Shown: positions 36,199-49,171 of the stretch, piece after piece | Layout of the letters: each line of letters begins with the position of its first letter | How positions within the stretch are numbered: the first letter of the stretch is position 1 | Assembly (NCBI GenBank): GCA_913050325.1 | Contig: CAJWZP010000006.1 | Span: 1 to 64,000, forward strand | Direction: 5' to 3' | Length of the DNA: 64,000 nt | Source: an uncultured bacterium | GTDB lineage: Bacteria; Desulfobacterota_D; UBA1144 | Translations under genes and position numbers: made by a program | Notes under the pieces: generated by a model | Told to the model about the DNA's origin: nothing | The model's input: only the letters and a program-made list of their open reading frames with translations | Database searches by the model: none

Positions 36199-36497
36199 TG
36201 GAAAAATTTATAATGCTAAGTAAGTTAACAGATGAAGGAAGAAAGACTGTTAAAATGAGACCTGAAAGAATAAAAGAAGTTAATGATGAAATTGAGAAAA
36301 TGGGCGCAAAAGTTATCGAACAATATGCAGTTTTAGGAGAATTTGACTTTATAAATATATTAGAGGCGCCTGATAATGAAACTATTTCAAGAGTATCAAT
36401 AGAATTAGGTGCTCGAGGAACAATTCAATTAATAACTTTAGCTGCAATCAGTATCGAAGAACTTCAACAAACATTAAATTCTAGTTCAATTTATTGA
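36195..36497 (+). CDS. GYD-domain protein
   Basis: 100 residues (or 99 from the second ATG at 36198). KFIMLSKLTDEGRKT, MGAKVIEQYAVLGEFDFINILEAPD and SIELGARGTIQLITLAAI match the GYD domain, a ferredoxin-like fold of unknown biochemical role. Coupled to thioredoxin by overlapping stop and start. Its end overlaps the glycosyltransferase gene tail by seven bases. Confidence 0.88.
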   Translation: MMEKFIMLSKLTDEGRKTVKMRPERIKEVNDEIEKMGAKVIEQYAVLGEFDFINILEAPDNETISRVSIELGARGTIQLITLAAISIEELQQTLNSSSIY

Positions 36498-37597
36498 TCA
36501 ATAAATCCTTTTGCCCTATTAATCCAACTAAATTTTAAAGATTTTTTCTTTGCATTTTCAGATAATTTTTTTTGAAGTTTTTCATCATTAACTAAATTTG
36601 TAATTTTTTTTACATATTCTTCAAAATTACCTTCAGGAATTAGAATTGCATCTTGACCATCTTCTAGAATAGAGTTAATAGAATCTATATTTGATGCTAT
36701 TATAGGTTTTTCAGATGCTAAATGCTCAAATAGTTTAATCGGAGATGAAAAAGTAGCCGCATTAATACTTCCTTTTATAGTAAAATTATTTTCATATGGA
36801 ATAATTAAAAAATCTGATAATTTATAATACTTTACAATATCAGATTGAAGTATATGCCCTGTAAATAGGATGTTTTTATTTTCCTCAGATAACAGGTTTC
36901 TGTAATTCTCTATATCGCTTTTCTCTCCACCAACTAACAGAAAAAACAAATTTTCAAAATGTTTTGATAATTTTATTATCATTTCAATTCCACGGCCTTG
37001 ATATAGATTTCCTATATATGAAACTATTTTTATATTTTTATTAATTTTGAGTTTTTTTCTTAATATGTCTAAATCATATGTTTTATCAAATTTTTTTAAA
37101 TCAACACCATTTGGTAAAATTTTTGCTTTCTTAATATTATTAGCATTAATATGTCTATATGTTCCTGCAGAATTACATATTATATTTTTAACATTACTAC
37201 TTTTTATAAATCTTTTAATCGCAATTTTAGAAAAAAAATTTATCGGTGGATGATGAATATCAATAATAATATTTTTTAAAAAAAATGAACCTAAAAATGC
37301 AAAAGTTATATTTCTTGTAATAATGAGATTATATTTTTCTTTAATTGAGAATAGAGATATTATTCCATGTAAAAAATGTCTAAGTGATCCGGCGCTAACA
37401 CCAACAGAATTAATAATTTTAAAATTTTTATTAACTGAATAATACATGTAAAAATCGTTAATCTTATTTTTTTTAATTGGAATCAATAAATCAACTTCAT
37501 GTTTTAAATGGCCAAAAGCCTCAACCATTTTAGCAACATGTATGCTACTTGCGCCTGATCCAAACAATTCTGGACTACCAACATATAATATTCTCAC
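36491..37597 (-). CDS. Glycosyltransferase, GT4-like
   Basis: 368 residues with a GT-B fold pattern. N-terminal LFGSGASSIHVAKM, acceptor domain, then VSYIGNLYQGRGIEMII opening the donor domain, and the conserved KLFEHLASEKPIIASN with the E-x7-E region. Probably adds a sugar to a lipid-linked or surface glycan; donor and acceptor unknown. No other glycan genes adjoin it. Divergent from hisS. Confidence 0.85.
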   Translation of the reverse strand: MRILYVGSPELFGSGASSIHVAKMVEAFGHLKHEVDLLIPIKKNKINDFYMYYSVNKNFKIINSVGVSAGSLRHFLHGIISLFSIKEKYNLIITRNITFAFLGSFFLKNIIIDIHHPPINFFSKIAIKRFIKSSNVKNIICNSAGTYRHINANNIKKAKILPNGVDLKKFDKTYDLDILRKKLKINKNIKIVSYIGNLYQGRGIEMIIKLSKHFENLFFLLVGGEKSDIENYRNLLSEENKNILFTGHILQSDIVKYYKLSDFLIIPYENNFTIKGSINAATFSSPIKLFEHLASEKPIIASNIDSINSILEDGQDAILIPEGNFEEYVKKITNLVNDEKLQKKLSENAKKKSLKFSWINRAKGFIDQ

Positions 37598-37660
37598 TCT
37601 AATATATTATTGATTAATTGATTAATAAACAATATTTAATTAAGATTTCACAATATAGTT

Positions 37661-38932
37661 ATGAAATTAATTAAGGGCTTTAAAGATATATATCCACTCT
37701 CAGATAAAGTTGTTGAAAATACATCTATTTTTAATTCTGTAAAAGAAATCATTACAGAGATTGCAAAAAGATATAATTTTCAAGAAATAATAACTCCTGT
37801 TATAGAAAATAAAGATACTTTTACAACCGGTATTGGATCTGATACTGATATTGTATCGAAAGAGATGTATGATTTTTATTTATTCAAAGAAGGGAAAGTT
37901 GATAAATCTTCTATATATTCATTGAGACCTGAAGGAACTGCCGCAGTAATTAGAAGCTATATAGAGCAGTCAATGGATAAAAAAAGAAAAATTAATAAAC
38001 TATATTATTTTGGCCCTATGTTTAGATATGAAAGATCACAAAAAGGAAGATATAGACAATTTAATCAAATGGGTATAGAGCTTATAGGTTCAGATAATAT
38101 ATATTATGAATATGAGATAATATCCTTAGCAATCGATATTCTAGAAAATTTAGAAATTAAAAACTTTGATTTAGAAATTAATAGTATTGGAAATGAACAA
38201 AGTTTAAAAAAACTATCAAAAGAAGTTATTAAGTTTACTGAACAAAATAAATCAAAAATAAATTCTGATGACTTACAAATAGTTAAAAAAAATCCTTTAA
38301 GATTTTTAGATAAGGCAATAAATAAATATAATTTCAAAGATGTTCCCAGAGCAGAAGAATTCTTAGATAACAATTCCAAATCAAGATTTAAGGATTTAAC
38401 AGATATTTTAGATGAAAATAAGATACTTTATAAAATTAACAATCAGTTGGTTAGAGGCATTGATTATTATAATGATTTAGTTTTTGAAATTAAATCATCT
38501 GAACTTGGATCTCAAGATACAATATTAGCAGGCGGTAGATACGATAATCTTGTAAAAAAATTTAATGGTTCTCAAACATCATGTGTTGGTTTTGCAGCCG
38601 GCGTTGAAAGACTTTTATTACTTTTATCTAATCAATTTATTCAAAAAATAGAAATTAGTACTGAATTTTATGTTATATATCAAAATCAATCTTTTCAAAA
38701 TTATGCAAATGAAGTTACTAAAATGCTCAGAAAACTTGGTAAAAATGTTGAAATGGATCAAGAATATAGAAGTTTTACAAAGCAACTCAAACATGCAAAT
38801 AAAATTAAATCTAAGAAAGTTGTGATTATTGGTGAAAAAGAATATAAAAATAAACAAATTTTGTTAAAAGATATGATTACCGGTCAAGAAGAATTATTTG
38901 ATATTGGTAAATTAAGTACTAAAATTACATAG
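37661..38932 (+). CDS. hisS: Histidine--tRNA ligase
   Basis: Charges tRNA-His. 423 residues. Class II motif 1 region near YNFQEIITPVIE, motif 2 FGPMFRYERSQKGRYRQFNQ, histidine-specific LVRGIDYYNDLVFE and motif 3 GFAAGVERLL, then a C-terminal anticodon domain. MFS gene follows after ten bases on the same strand. Confidence 0.97.
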   Translation: MKLIKGFKDIYPLSDKVVENTSIFNSVKEIITEIAKRYNFQEIITPVIENKDTFTTGIGSDTDIVSKEMYDFYLFKEGKVDKSSIYSLRPEGTAAVIRSYIEQSMDKKRKINKLYYFGPMFRYERSQKGRYRQFNQMGIELIGSDNIYYEYEIISLAIDILENLEIKNFDLEINSIGNEQSLKKLSKEVIKFTEQNKSKINSDDLQIVKKNPLRFLDKAINKYNFKDVPRAEEFLDNNSKSRFKDLTDILDENKILYKINNQLVRGIDYYNDLVFEIKSSELGSQDTILAGGRYDNLVKKFNGSQTSCVGFAAGVERLLLLLSNQFIQKIEISTEFYVIYQNQSFQNYANEVTKMLRKLGKNVEMDQEYRSFTKQLKHANKIKSKKVVIIGEKEYKNKQILLKDMITGQEELFDIGKLSTKIT

Positions 38933-38942
38933 CTTATTTATT

Positions 38943-40154
38943 ATGAAAAAAAATAAAGTTTTTTATGGTTGGTTTATTATTCTTGGAGCCTTCCTTTTAA
39001 TTTTTCTAGATGGTCTGCTTTTGTACTCATTCGGTGTTCTTCTTCCATCAATAGAAATCAAATATGGCCTATCTAATGCCTCTGTAGCTTCAATATTTAG
39101 CGTTAGATGTTTAGTATTTGCTTTTTCAATGATTATTTTTGGAAAATTAACTGATAAATATAAGCCACAAAAAGTTATTTTCTTTGGTGGCTTAATTTCA
39201 GCATTGGGAATGTTTTTAACTGCATTCTCAACATCTAAAGCTGCTTTATTCTTTAATTATGGAATTTTAACTGGACTTGGTGATGGTGCTTTTTATGTTC
39301 CAGCAATTGTGATTGCTCAAAGATGGTTTAACAAAAGAAGAGATTTTGCTGTAGGTCTTGCAACCACAGGTGTACCTATAAGTGGATTAATAGTTAATCC
39401 TCTATCAGCATATATACTAAAAGAATCTAATCTTGAATTTACATTAATTATTTTATCAGCAATTACCTTTGTGTTTCTCTTTGGCGCTTTTTTAATGAAA
39501 GAATCCCCTGAGGAAATGAATTTAGAACCATATGGAGGAAAATTTCCAAAAGAAGATGATGATTTAAAAAATAGCTGGTCTAGTACAGCTGCTGTGAAGA
39601 CATTAGCCTTTAATCTCTTATATATCCAATTAGTTTTAGGGATGCTATCTTTTTTAATAGTTGTCACTTTTCAATATGATTTAGCCTTAGAAAGAGGTTT
39701 TAACATCTTAACATCTTCCCTTGCTCCTGCATCAATTGCTGCAGGTAGTTTTTTTGGAAGAATTGTCACAGGATATTTAACGGATTATGTCGACAGGAAT
39801 AAAATTTTATTTTTTGTATTCTTGGGTCAAGCATTATCAATATTTATTATATTAAACACCAACTCCATACTAGGATTTGTGCTTTTTGGAATTTCTTTCG
39901 GTTTTTGTTATGCTGGTTGGATTCCGATATTCCCTAGTAAATTAAAAGATTTTTTTGGAAAAGCTAATTCTGGGGTTATTTATGGGATTTTTGGAACGGG
40001 GTTCTCTATATCAGCAATCTTTGGACCTCCACTTGGTGGATATTTGATCGATAATTTTGGAACATATGATTATGGTTTATATTTCTGTATTATAGTTTGC
40101 TTAATAGCAGCATCATTATCTTTAATAATTAAAAAGCCCATAAAAGCTAAATAG
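38943..40154 (+). CDS. MFS transporter, monocarboxylate/oxalate-formate type
   Basis: 403 residues, about 12 membrane segments. The start YGWFIILGAFLL, GKLTDKYKPQKV (motif A), and GLGDGAFYVPAIVIAQRWF with FAVGLATTG are typical of the OFA/MCT branch, which carries small carboxylates. Substrate inferred only at that level. Between hisS and tatA on the same strand. Confidence 0.85.
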   Translation: MKKNKVFYGWFIILGAFLLIFLDGLLLYSFGVLLPSIEIKYGLSNASVASIFSVRCLVFAFSMIIFGKLTDKYKPQKVIFFGGLISALGMFLTAFSTSKAALFFNYGILTGLGDGAFYVPAIVIAQRWFNKRRDFAVGLATTGVPISGLIVNPLSAYILKESNLEFTLIILSAITFVFLFGAFLMKESPEEMNLEPYGGKFPKEDDDLKNSWSSTAAVKTLAFNLLYIQLVLGMLSFLIVVTFQYDLALERGFNILTSSLAPASIAAGSFFGRIVTGYLTDYVDRNKILFFVFLGQALSIFIILNTNSILGFVLFGISFGFCYAGWIPIFPSKLKDFFGKANSGVIYGIFGTGFSISAIFGPPLGGYLIDNFGTYDYGLYFCIIVCLIAASLSLIIKKPIKAK

Positions 40155-40171
40155 TATATAATTAAATCTAT

Positions 40172-42840
<2,669 letters not shown>

Positions 42841-42878
42841 TTAATTGAATTCTAACATGTCATTAAATTAATTAAATA

Positions 42879-43439
42879 CTAATCTTTCATTCTAGGCAAT
42901 GTTATACCAGTTTGATTTTGATACTTACCTTTTTTGTCTGCATAAGTAACTTCACACTGCTCATCACCTTCAAAAAATAAAACCTGAGCAATTCCTTCAT
43001 TTGCATAAATTTTTGCAGGTAAAGGTGTAGTATTTGAGATTTCTAAAGTTACATGGCCTTCCCATTCAGGTTCAAATGGAGTTACATTAACTATTATTCC
43101 ACATCTCGCATATGTGGATTTACCTAAACATACAGTTATTACATTTTTTGGAATTTTAAAATATTCAACAGTTCTTGCTAATGCAAAAGAATTTGGTGGA
43201 ATAATACACTCATCTGCTACTATTGTTACAAATGATTTTTCATTAAAACTTTTTGGATCTACAACAGTATTAAATACATCTGTAAAGACTTTAAATTCAT
43301 CCGTCACCCTTATGTCATAACCATAAGATGAAACACCATATGAAATTGCCCCTTGAGTAGTTTGTTTATCAGTAAAGGGTTCGATCATTTTATGCTCCGT
43401 AGCCATTTTTTTAATCCATTTATCAGATTTTATTCCCAT
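42879..43439 (-). CDS. dcd: dCTP deaminase
   Basis: Makes dUTP from dCTP for thymidylate synthesis. 186 residues. [30 protein letters not shown] and [26 protein letters not shown] are conserved in the trimeric Dcd/dUTPase family, and the SxxAR-type catalytic glutamate is in TLEISNT. Follows pheS by 11 bases. Confidence 0.96.
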   Translation of the reverse strand: MGIKSDKWIKKMATEHKMIEPFTDKQTTQGAISYGVSSYGYDIRVTDEFKVFTDVFNTVVDPKSFNEKSFVTIVADECIIPPNSFALARTVEYFKIPKNVITVCLGKSTYARCGIIVNVTPFEPEWEGHVTLEISNTTPLPAKIYANEGIAQVLFFEGDEQCEVTYADKKGKYQNQTGITLPRMKD

Positions 43440-43450
43440 CTTTCACCTCA

Positions 43451-44437
43451 CTAAAATTGCTTTAGAAACTTTAAATCATTTTGATAAAAATATCTAATAT
43501 CTGTAATACCTAATTTAATCATGGCTAACCTTTCGATTCCCATACCAAAAGCAAATCCAGTATATTTGCTTGTATCATACTTTACAAATTCAAAAACTTT
43601 TGGATTTACAATTCCACAACCAAGAACTTCCATCCATTTAGTTTCATCTTTTTTATTTTTCCACTCTATATCGAGTTCTGCGCTTGGCTCTGTAAACGGA
43701 AAATAGCTTGGTCTAAATCTAGTTTTAATTTTTTTTCCAAAAAAATCATAACAAAAACGGTTCAATATGCTCTTTAAATTAGCAAAGCTAACACCTTCAT
43801 CAACCAATAATCCTTCAACCTGGTGAAACATCGGAGTATGTGTTATGTCGCTATCACATCTAAAAACTTTTCCAGGAGAAATTATTTTAATAGGCGGACT
43901 ATTCTTTTCCATTATTCTTATCTGCATGGGCGATGTATGAGTACGGAGCAAGTTGTTATTCTCTAAATAAAAAGTATCCTGCATATCCCTAGCTGGATGG
44001 TCCTTGGGAATATTTAATGATTCAAAATTATAATAATCATTTTCTACTTCTGGACCTTCAGTAATTTGAAAACCATACCCCTCAAAAATATCAATTATTT
44101 CATCTAATATTTGAGAAATTGGATGAACTGAACCTAAACTGTTTAATTTTCCTGGAAGTGATACATCAATCTCTTGTTCTTTTAATTTTAAATTAATTTC
44201 TTCAGATTCAATCCTTTTAAGATTACTATCTATTAGATTTTCTACTTCTTTTTTAATCATATTTACTTCAGATCCACGAATTTTTTTTTCTTCGACTGGT
44301 AAATTTTTTATCTCTTGCATTAGAATTGAGACTAAGCCTTTCTTGCCTATATATTTTGACTTAATGTTCATTAACTCATTTTTATTTTTTATATCTTTTA
44401 AATCTTCCATTAAATTATTAATAATTTTATCTGCCAT
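43451..44437 (-). CDS. pheS: Phenylalanine--tRNA ligase alpha subunit
   Basis: 328 residues. N-terminal coiled coil, then class II core HPISQILDEIIDIF, GPEVENDYYNFE, DTFYL, RCDSDITHTPMFHQVEG and FGMGIERLAMIKLGI. The beta subunit gene pheT, normally next to it, is not in the window. One base after secF end and upstream of dcd, so the run is secF-side last. Confidence 0.97.
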   Translation of the reverse strand: MADKIINNLMEDLKDIKNKNELMNIKSKYIGKKGLVSILMQEIKNLPVEEKKIRGSEVNMIKKEVENLIDSNLKRIESEEINLKLKEQEIDVSLPGKLNSLGSVHPISQILDEIIDIFEGYGFQITEGPEVENDYYNFESLNIPKDHPARDMQDTFYLENNNLLRTHTSPMQIRIMEKNSPPIKIISPGKVFRCDSDITHTPMFHQVEGLLVDEGVSFANLKSILNRFCYDFFGKKIKTRFRPSYFPFTEPSAELDIEWKNKKDETKWMEVLGCGIVNPKVFEFVKYDTSKYTGFAFGMGIERLAMIKLGITDIRYFYQNDLKFLKQF

Positions 44438-44438
44438 T

Positions 44439-45314
44439 TTAACTTGTTCTCCATTTAGAAATTAAATACATCAAGAAAGGAGCAAAGAAAATTGATGAAT
44501 AAGTACCCACTGCTACTCCTATAATCATAATTATTGAAAAGTCCTCGATAACAGGGCCACCAAAGAAATATAATGGTAGTAAAACTATCAGTACAGTTAT
44601 GACAGTTAAAATGGTTCTCGAAAGAGTTTGGATTATACTAATATTTATAATTTTTTCGACCTTATCATCTAAAAGTAAGTTCATATTTTCTCTCACCCTA
44701 TCAAATATGACTATAGTGTCATTGACTGAATAACCTATTACAGTCAACAATGCCGCAATAGTAGAGAGTGTAATCTCAATGTCCAAGAAAATTATAAAAA
44801 AGAGTGCAATTAAAAAATCATGAAAGAGTGCTGTTATAGCTGATATTGCAAAACTAAAATTAAACCTAAAAAAAACATAAATTAATATTGCCAAGGATCC
44901 ATACAACAATGCCATTAATCCATTGTTTACTAACTCTTGACCAACCTTGGGTCCTATATAATCAATTTGTTTTATTAAGGGTTCGTCATTTTTATAATCA
45001 TCATATAGAACTTGATCAAGATATTTTTTAACGTCTTCATTAAATTCAATTCGTTTTTCATTCACAGGGAATTTAATCAAATAATCTTTAGTGTCATATA
45101 CTTGAACTGAGGCTGTTCCACCACTAATTGATTCTAATTTGAATCTAAGATTATCAATATTAATCTCTTTGTTAAAACCCACTACAACTTCGGTTCCACC
45201 CGAAAATTCTAGACCATATTTTATGTCATTGTTTTTAACATAATACAATATCAGACCAACACATAAAATTGAGAAAATAAATATAAACCTTGAAATTTTA
45301 AATATATTAATCAT
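44439..45314 (-). CDS. secF: Protein-export membrane protein SecF
   Basis: Second half of the SecDF proton-driven export motor. 291 residues, six membrane segments. Start region YGLEFSGGTEVVVGF, and TM4-5 motif VIGYSVNDTIVIFDRVREN. Overlaps secD by eight bases. Confidence 0.96.
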   Translation of the reverse strand: MINIFKISRFIFIFSILCVGLILYYVKNNDIKYGLEFSGGTEVVVGFNKEINIDNLRFKLESISGGTASVQVYDTKDYLIKFPVNEKRIEFNEDVKKYLDQVLYDDYKNDEPLIKQIDYIGPKVGQELVNNGLMALLYGSLAILIYVFFRFNFSFAISAITALFHDFLIALFFIIFLDIEITLSTIAALLTVIGYSVNDTIVIFDRVRENMNLLLDDKVEKIINISIIQTLSRTILTVITVLIVLLPLYFFGGPVIEDFSIIMIIGVAVGTYSSIFFAPFLMYLISKWRTS

Positions 45315-46872
45315 TAACTTCTTCTTTTATTAAAATTTTTGTTACAACACGCGTAAATATTACATTTGAAAAAATAGTAGAAAAAATTCCTATTGATAAA
45401 GTTAAAGCAAAGCCTTTTATAGGACCGTCACCTAGGAGAAATAAGCAAAAAGACGCAATCAATGTTGTTATGTTTGCATCCAAGATTGTTGAAAGTGATT
45501 TTTCAAAACCAACTTCAATAGCTAATAATTTTTCTTTACCTTTTATAATTTCTTCACGAATTCTCTCATAAATTATTATGTTTCCATCAACAGCCATTCC
45601 TAATGTTAATACAAGTCCAGCAATCCCAGGGAACGTAAGGGTGACTCCAAACAATGATAATAATCCAAAAATTGAAAAAATATTAAATATTAATGCGAGG
45701 TCACAAACTAATCCTAGTTTTTTATAATAAATAAACATAAAAATAAATATTAAAATTGATGCAACAATCATTGTCATCTTGCCTCTATCAATTGAAGCTT
45801 GACCCAAAGAAGGTCCAATAGTTTTTTCTTGCATTATACTTATAGGTATTGGTAGTGAACCTGATTTTAAAATTATTGATAAGTCAGAAGCCTGTTCAAA
45901 AGTATAATTCCCTGTAATAGAACCTCTACCAAAAATTTGTTCTTGGACAACAGGAGCAGATTTAACTTTTCCATCCAATACAATTGCAATTTTATTGCCA
46001 ATATTATCACTTGTCATTTTTGAAAAAATTTCTGTACCTTTAGAGTCGAGTGAGAAAGCAATGTAAGGCCTATTTAATTGATCGTATGCTACAAATGCAT
46101 CACTTAGTGACGTTCCAAAAAGCTCAGTTGTTTTTTTTGTAACAAGATAATTTTTATTATCTTTTTCAACTTCATGTTCATATATCAAAAACTCATTATT
46201 TATTTTTTCATTTCCATATTTTGATAAAATCAATTGTTTTGTTTTGGATTCTTGTATTACAGGCTTAAATTCTAACAATGCAGTTTTAGATATGATATCA
46301 ATAATTCTAGATCTTTGAGATTCTCCAACACCAGGAATTTGAACAATTATTCTATCGTTTGATGCAATTTGTATAGATGATTCTACAACACCAAATTGGT
46401 CGATTCTATTATTTAGTATATCTTTAACTTGCTTTAATAACATTTCCTTTTTTTCTAAGTACATACTTTCATCAATATCTATAGATAATATTTTGTTCTC
46501 GTCTTCATTCGATGTAGTAAAATTTTTCGTAAGTAATTTATTGGCATCACTTAAGCTTTGGTTGTCAAAGAATTCTATTTTTAATTCTAATTCTGAGACA
46601 TAAGCATTCCTAATTAGTATATTTTTATTTATTAAGAGATCTTTCACTCTTTTAATCTCTTCATTTAATATTATGGGTTTTATTTTTTCTTCGTTAATGC
46701 CTAAAACGATAAAAATTCCACCTTTTAAATCTAAACCTAGATTAATTTTGTTTGCTGGGAATACATATCTCCACCAATTTGGCAATTTATTGTTAAAGTT
46801 AGGATATGTGAAAATTAATGTTAAAAACAAAACTATCACACTTAAAATTGAAAAAAACCTAAATTTTGTCAT
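45307..46872 (-). CDS. secD: Protein-export membrane protein SecD
   Basis: 521 residues. N-terminal helix, D1 motif LGLDLKGGIF, P1 periplasmic domain, and LTLGMAVDGNIIIYERIREE in the membrane core. It is about 90 residues shorter than E. coli SecD (615) and of the size common in Alpha- and Deltaproteobacteria. Sits between yajC (one-base gap) and secF (overlap). Confidence 0.96.
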   Translation of the reverse strand: MTKFRFFSILSVIVLFLTLIFTYPNFNNKLPNWWRYVFPANKINLGLDLKGGIFIVLGINEEKIKPIILNEEIKRVKDLLINKNILIRNAYVSELELKIEFFDNQSLSDANKLLTKNFTTSNEDENKILSIDIDESMYLEKKEMLLKQVKDILNNRIDQFGVVESSIQIASNDRIIVQIPGVGESQRSRIIDIISKTALLEFKPVIQESKTKQLILSKYGNEKINNEFLIYEHEVEKDNKNYLVTKKTTELFGTSLSDAFVAYDQLNRPYIAFSLDSKGTEIFSKMTSDNIGNKIAIVLDGKVKSAPVVQEQIFGRGSITGNYTFEQASDLSIILKSGSLPIPISIMQEKTIGPSLGQASIDRGKMTMIVASILIFIFMFIYYKKLGLVCDLALIFNIFSIFGLLSLFGVTLTFPGIAGLVLTLGMAVDGNIIIYERIREEIIKGKEKLLAIEVGFEKSLSTILDANITTLIASFCLFLLGDGPIKGFALTLSIGIFSTIFSNVIFTRVVTKILIKEEVND

Positions 46873-47238
46873 TTACTTTTTACTATCTTGAACCAATAAT
46901 GAGTTTACAAAATCTCTTTTAATTTTTATTTGAACTCCTTTTGAAATTTCTAATAAAATTATATCATCATCTAAGATATCTAAAATTTTTCCAATTATCC
47001 CGCCATTAGTTAATACAGACTCGCCTTTTTTTAAATTTTTTAACATCTCACGTCTTTCACGTTGTTGTTTATTTTGAGGTCTAATAATTAAAAAATAAAA
47101 AAGTATTATTATTAAAATAAATGGTAAAAAAGGTCCCACTGAACCCATGAAAGATGTGTTCCCTCCTGGTGGTGGTGCACAAGATGTTAGCAAGATTGAG
47201 CTAATTAGTAAAAATGTTAATTTATTTATAATTTTCAT
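46873..47238 (-). CDS. yajC: Preprotein translocase subunit YajC
   Basis: 121 residues. The core LPFILIIILFYFLIIRPQNKQQRERREML and VLTNGGIIGKI is standard YajC. Unusual: an extra N-terminal hydrophobic segment ends in LLTSC followed by APPPGG, which reads as a lipoprotein signal with a lipobox. It may therefore be acylated. The start overlaps tgt by four bases. Confidence 0.94.
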   Translation of the reverse strand: MKIINKLTFLLISSILLTSCAPPPGGNTSFMGSVGPFLPFILIIILFYFLIIRPQNKQQRERREMLKNLKKGESVLTNGGIIGKILDILDDDIILLEISKGVQIKIKRDFVNSLLVQDSKK

Positions 47239-48341
47239 TTTTGAAGATACCTCTCTAAGAAATTATTTTTATAATCTGTAAAATTACAATTATTAATTGA
47301 AATTTTAATGTTTTCAATAAATTCATGATAAAAATTTAGATTATGTTCAGTCATTAATTGAATTGCACTTATCTCATTATTAACATATAAATGTCTAAGA
47401 TATCCTAAACTATAATTTAAGCATGCTCCACAAGAACAATTAATATCAATTGGATTATTATTATTTGAATATTTCGTATTTTTAATATTAATCTTTCCAT
47501 CAAATGTAAATAAAGTTCCATTTCTAGCATTTCTAGTTGGTACGACACAATCAAATATATCTATCCCATAAGAAATTGATTCAATAATATCTTCAGGTCT
47601 TCCTATTCCCATAGAATATCTTGGCTTATCTTGAGGTAACATGTCATTCAAATATTCAGTTATTTCATAAGTTAACTGTGGACCTTCACCCAAACCTAAT
47701 CCACCAATAGCATATCCATCAAAATTTATTTCAACCATTTGTTCCGCGGATAATCTTCTCAATTCTTTATGGATACCACCCTGTACGATACCAAAAAGTA
47801 AGTTAGAACTTTTTTTAGCATTTTTAGATCTTTTAGCCCATTTTGAAGTTCTATTTATTGAATCAAGAATGATAGAATATTCTGAATTTGGTTTTGGACA
47901 ATCATCAAAAATCATCATTATATCAGAATTTAACTCCTCTTGAATTTGAATTGATATTTCAGGAGTAATTTTATTTAGCTTTCCATCAATATGAGATTTA
48001 ATCAGAGCTCCATCATCCTGAATTTTTACTAAAGAATCTAAAGACCATATTTGAAATCCGCCACTGTCCGTCAAAATAGCATTTTTCCAATTTGAAAAAT
48101 TATGTAAATCTTTGAAATTGTTTTTAATAAACCTACTACCAGGTTTTAGAAACAAATGGTATGCGTTACAAACAACCATTTTATACCCAATATTATCAAG
48201 AGTACTCATTGTAAGACCTTTAGGCGTACCAGAGGTACAGACAGGCATGAATAAAGGAGTTTGCAGCTCAATTCTAGGTAGCTTAAGTAACCCTGAACGA
48301 GCATGAGAAAGTTTATCATTGTTCAATACTGTAAAAGACAT
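47235..48341 (-). CDS. tgt: tRNA-guanine(34) transglycosylase
   Basis: Inserts the queuosine precursor at the wobble base of GUN anticodons. 368 residues. TDSGGFQIWSL with the first catalytic aspartate, GGLGLGEG, FDCVVPTRNARNG with the second aspartate, and zinc ligands C-x-C-x2-C followed by a downstream histidine (MTEHNL). Two bases after dapB end and first of the tgt-yajC-secD-secF run. Confidence 0.97.
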   Translation of the reverse strand: MSFTVLNNDKLSHARSGLLKLPRIELQTPLFMPVCTSGTPKGLTMSTLDNIGYKMVVCNAYHLFLKPGSRFIKNNFKDLHNFSNWKNAILTDSGGFQIWSLDSLVKIQDDGALIKSHIDGKLNKITPEISIQIQEELNSDIMMIFDDCPKPNSEYSIILDSINRTSKWAKRSKNAKKSSNLLFGIVQGGIHKELRRLSAEQMVEINFDGYAIGGLGLGEGPQLTYEITEYLNDMLPQDKPRYSMGIGRPEDIIESISYGIDIFDCVVPTRNARNGTLFTFDGKINIKNTKYSNNNNPIDINCSCGACLNYSLGYLRHLYVNNEISAIQLMTEHNLNFYHEFIENIKISINNCNFTDYKNNFLERYLQK

Positions 48342-48343
48342 TT

Positions 48344-49123
48344 TTATAAAAGATCGGTCACGTTAAAAAAACCAGTTTTTTTCTTTAATAATTTCAAACC
48401 TAATTCTATTGCACCTTGAGCAAAAACAGATCTGTCATGGGCTTGATGAGTTATAGAAAGAGATTCTTTTTCAGAATATGAAAATAAAGTATGTTCTCCT
48501 ATAACATTTCCACCTCTTATAGAACTAATTCCTACCTCATCTTTTTTTCTTTTCATATTATTAGATAAGTTTCTAAATTTTATAAAGGATTTTAAATTCT
48601 TCTTTTTTAAACTTGCAAGATTCTCTGCAATTAAAAGAGCAGTACCACTAGGTGAATCGATTTTCTGAGAATGATGTTTTTCTAAAATCTCTAAATCTGT
48701 ATTTTTAAAATACTTAAAATTATCTCTCATAATTTTAATTAACATATTAATTCCAATACTCATATTATAAGATTGTAAAATTGGAATTTTTTTACTTAAT
48801 TTTTTTAATTCATTTAAATTTTTATTATTAAAACCTGTAGTTCCTATTACTATAGGAATTTTTAATTTTGCAGCAGCTCTAGTAATAGCCAATGAAGATT
48901 TAGGAGATGAAAAATCAATAATAAAATCAACTTCAAAGTTATTTTGAAATTTAGTAACCTGCAAATTTTTATATAATTCTGTTCCTATTAGTGGATGGTC
49001 GTCCCTTTCAATTGCATATTTTAAAATAATATTAGGAAAATTATTCATAAGCTCGTTAATAATTGAATAGCCCATTCTCCCTAAACAGCCATTTATTAAG
49101 ACACTCTTTTTGTTTTTACTCAT
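48344..49123 (-). CDS. dapB: 4-hydroxy-tetrahydrodipicolinate reductase
   Basis: Lysine/diaminopimelate pathway. 259 residues. NAD(P) motif GCLGRMGYSI, DFSSP, GTTGF, catalytic HHSQKIDSPSGTA and GEHTLFSY. Divergent from yicC with only about 48 bases between starts. Confidence 0.96.
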   Translation of the reverse strand: MSKNKKSVLINGCLGRMGYSIINELMNNFPNIILKYAIERDDHPLIGTELYKNLQVTKFQNNFEVDFIIDFSSPKSSLAITRAAAKLKIPIVIGTTGFNNKNLNELKKLSKKIPILQSYNMSIGINMLIKIMRDNFKYFKNTDLEILEKHHSQKIDSPSGTALLIAENLASLKKKNLKSFIKFRNLSNNMKRKKDEVGISSIRGGNVIGEHTLFSYSEKESLSITHQAHDRSVFAQGAIELGLKLLKKKTGFFNVTDLL

Positions 49124-49171
49124 AAATAAAGGATAATACTCGTAATAAATATTATTTCAAAGGTAACAAAA

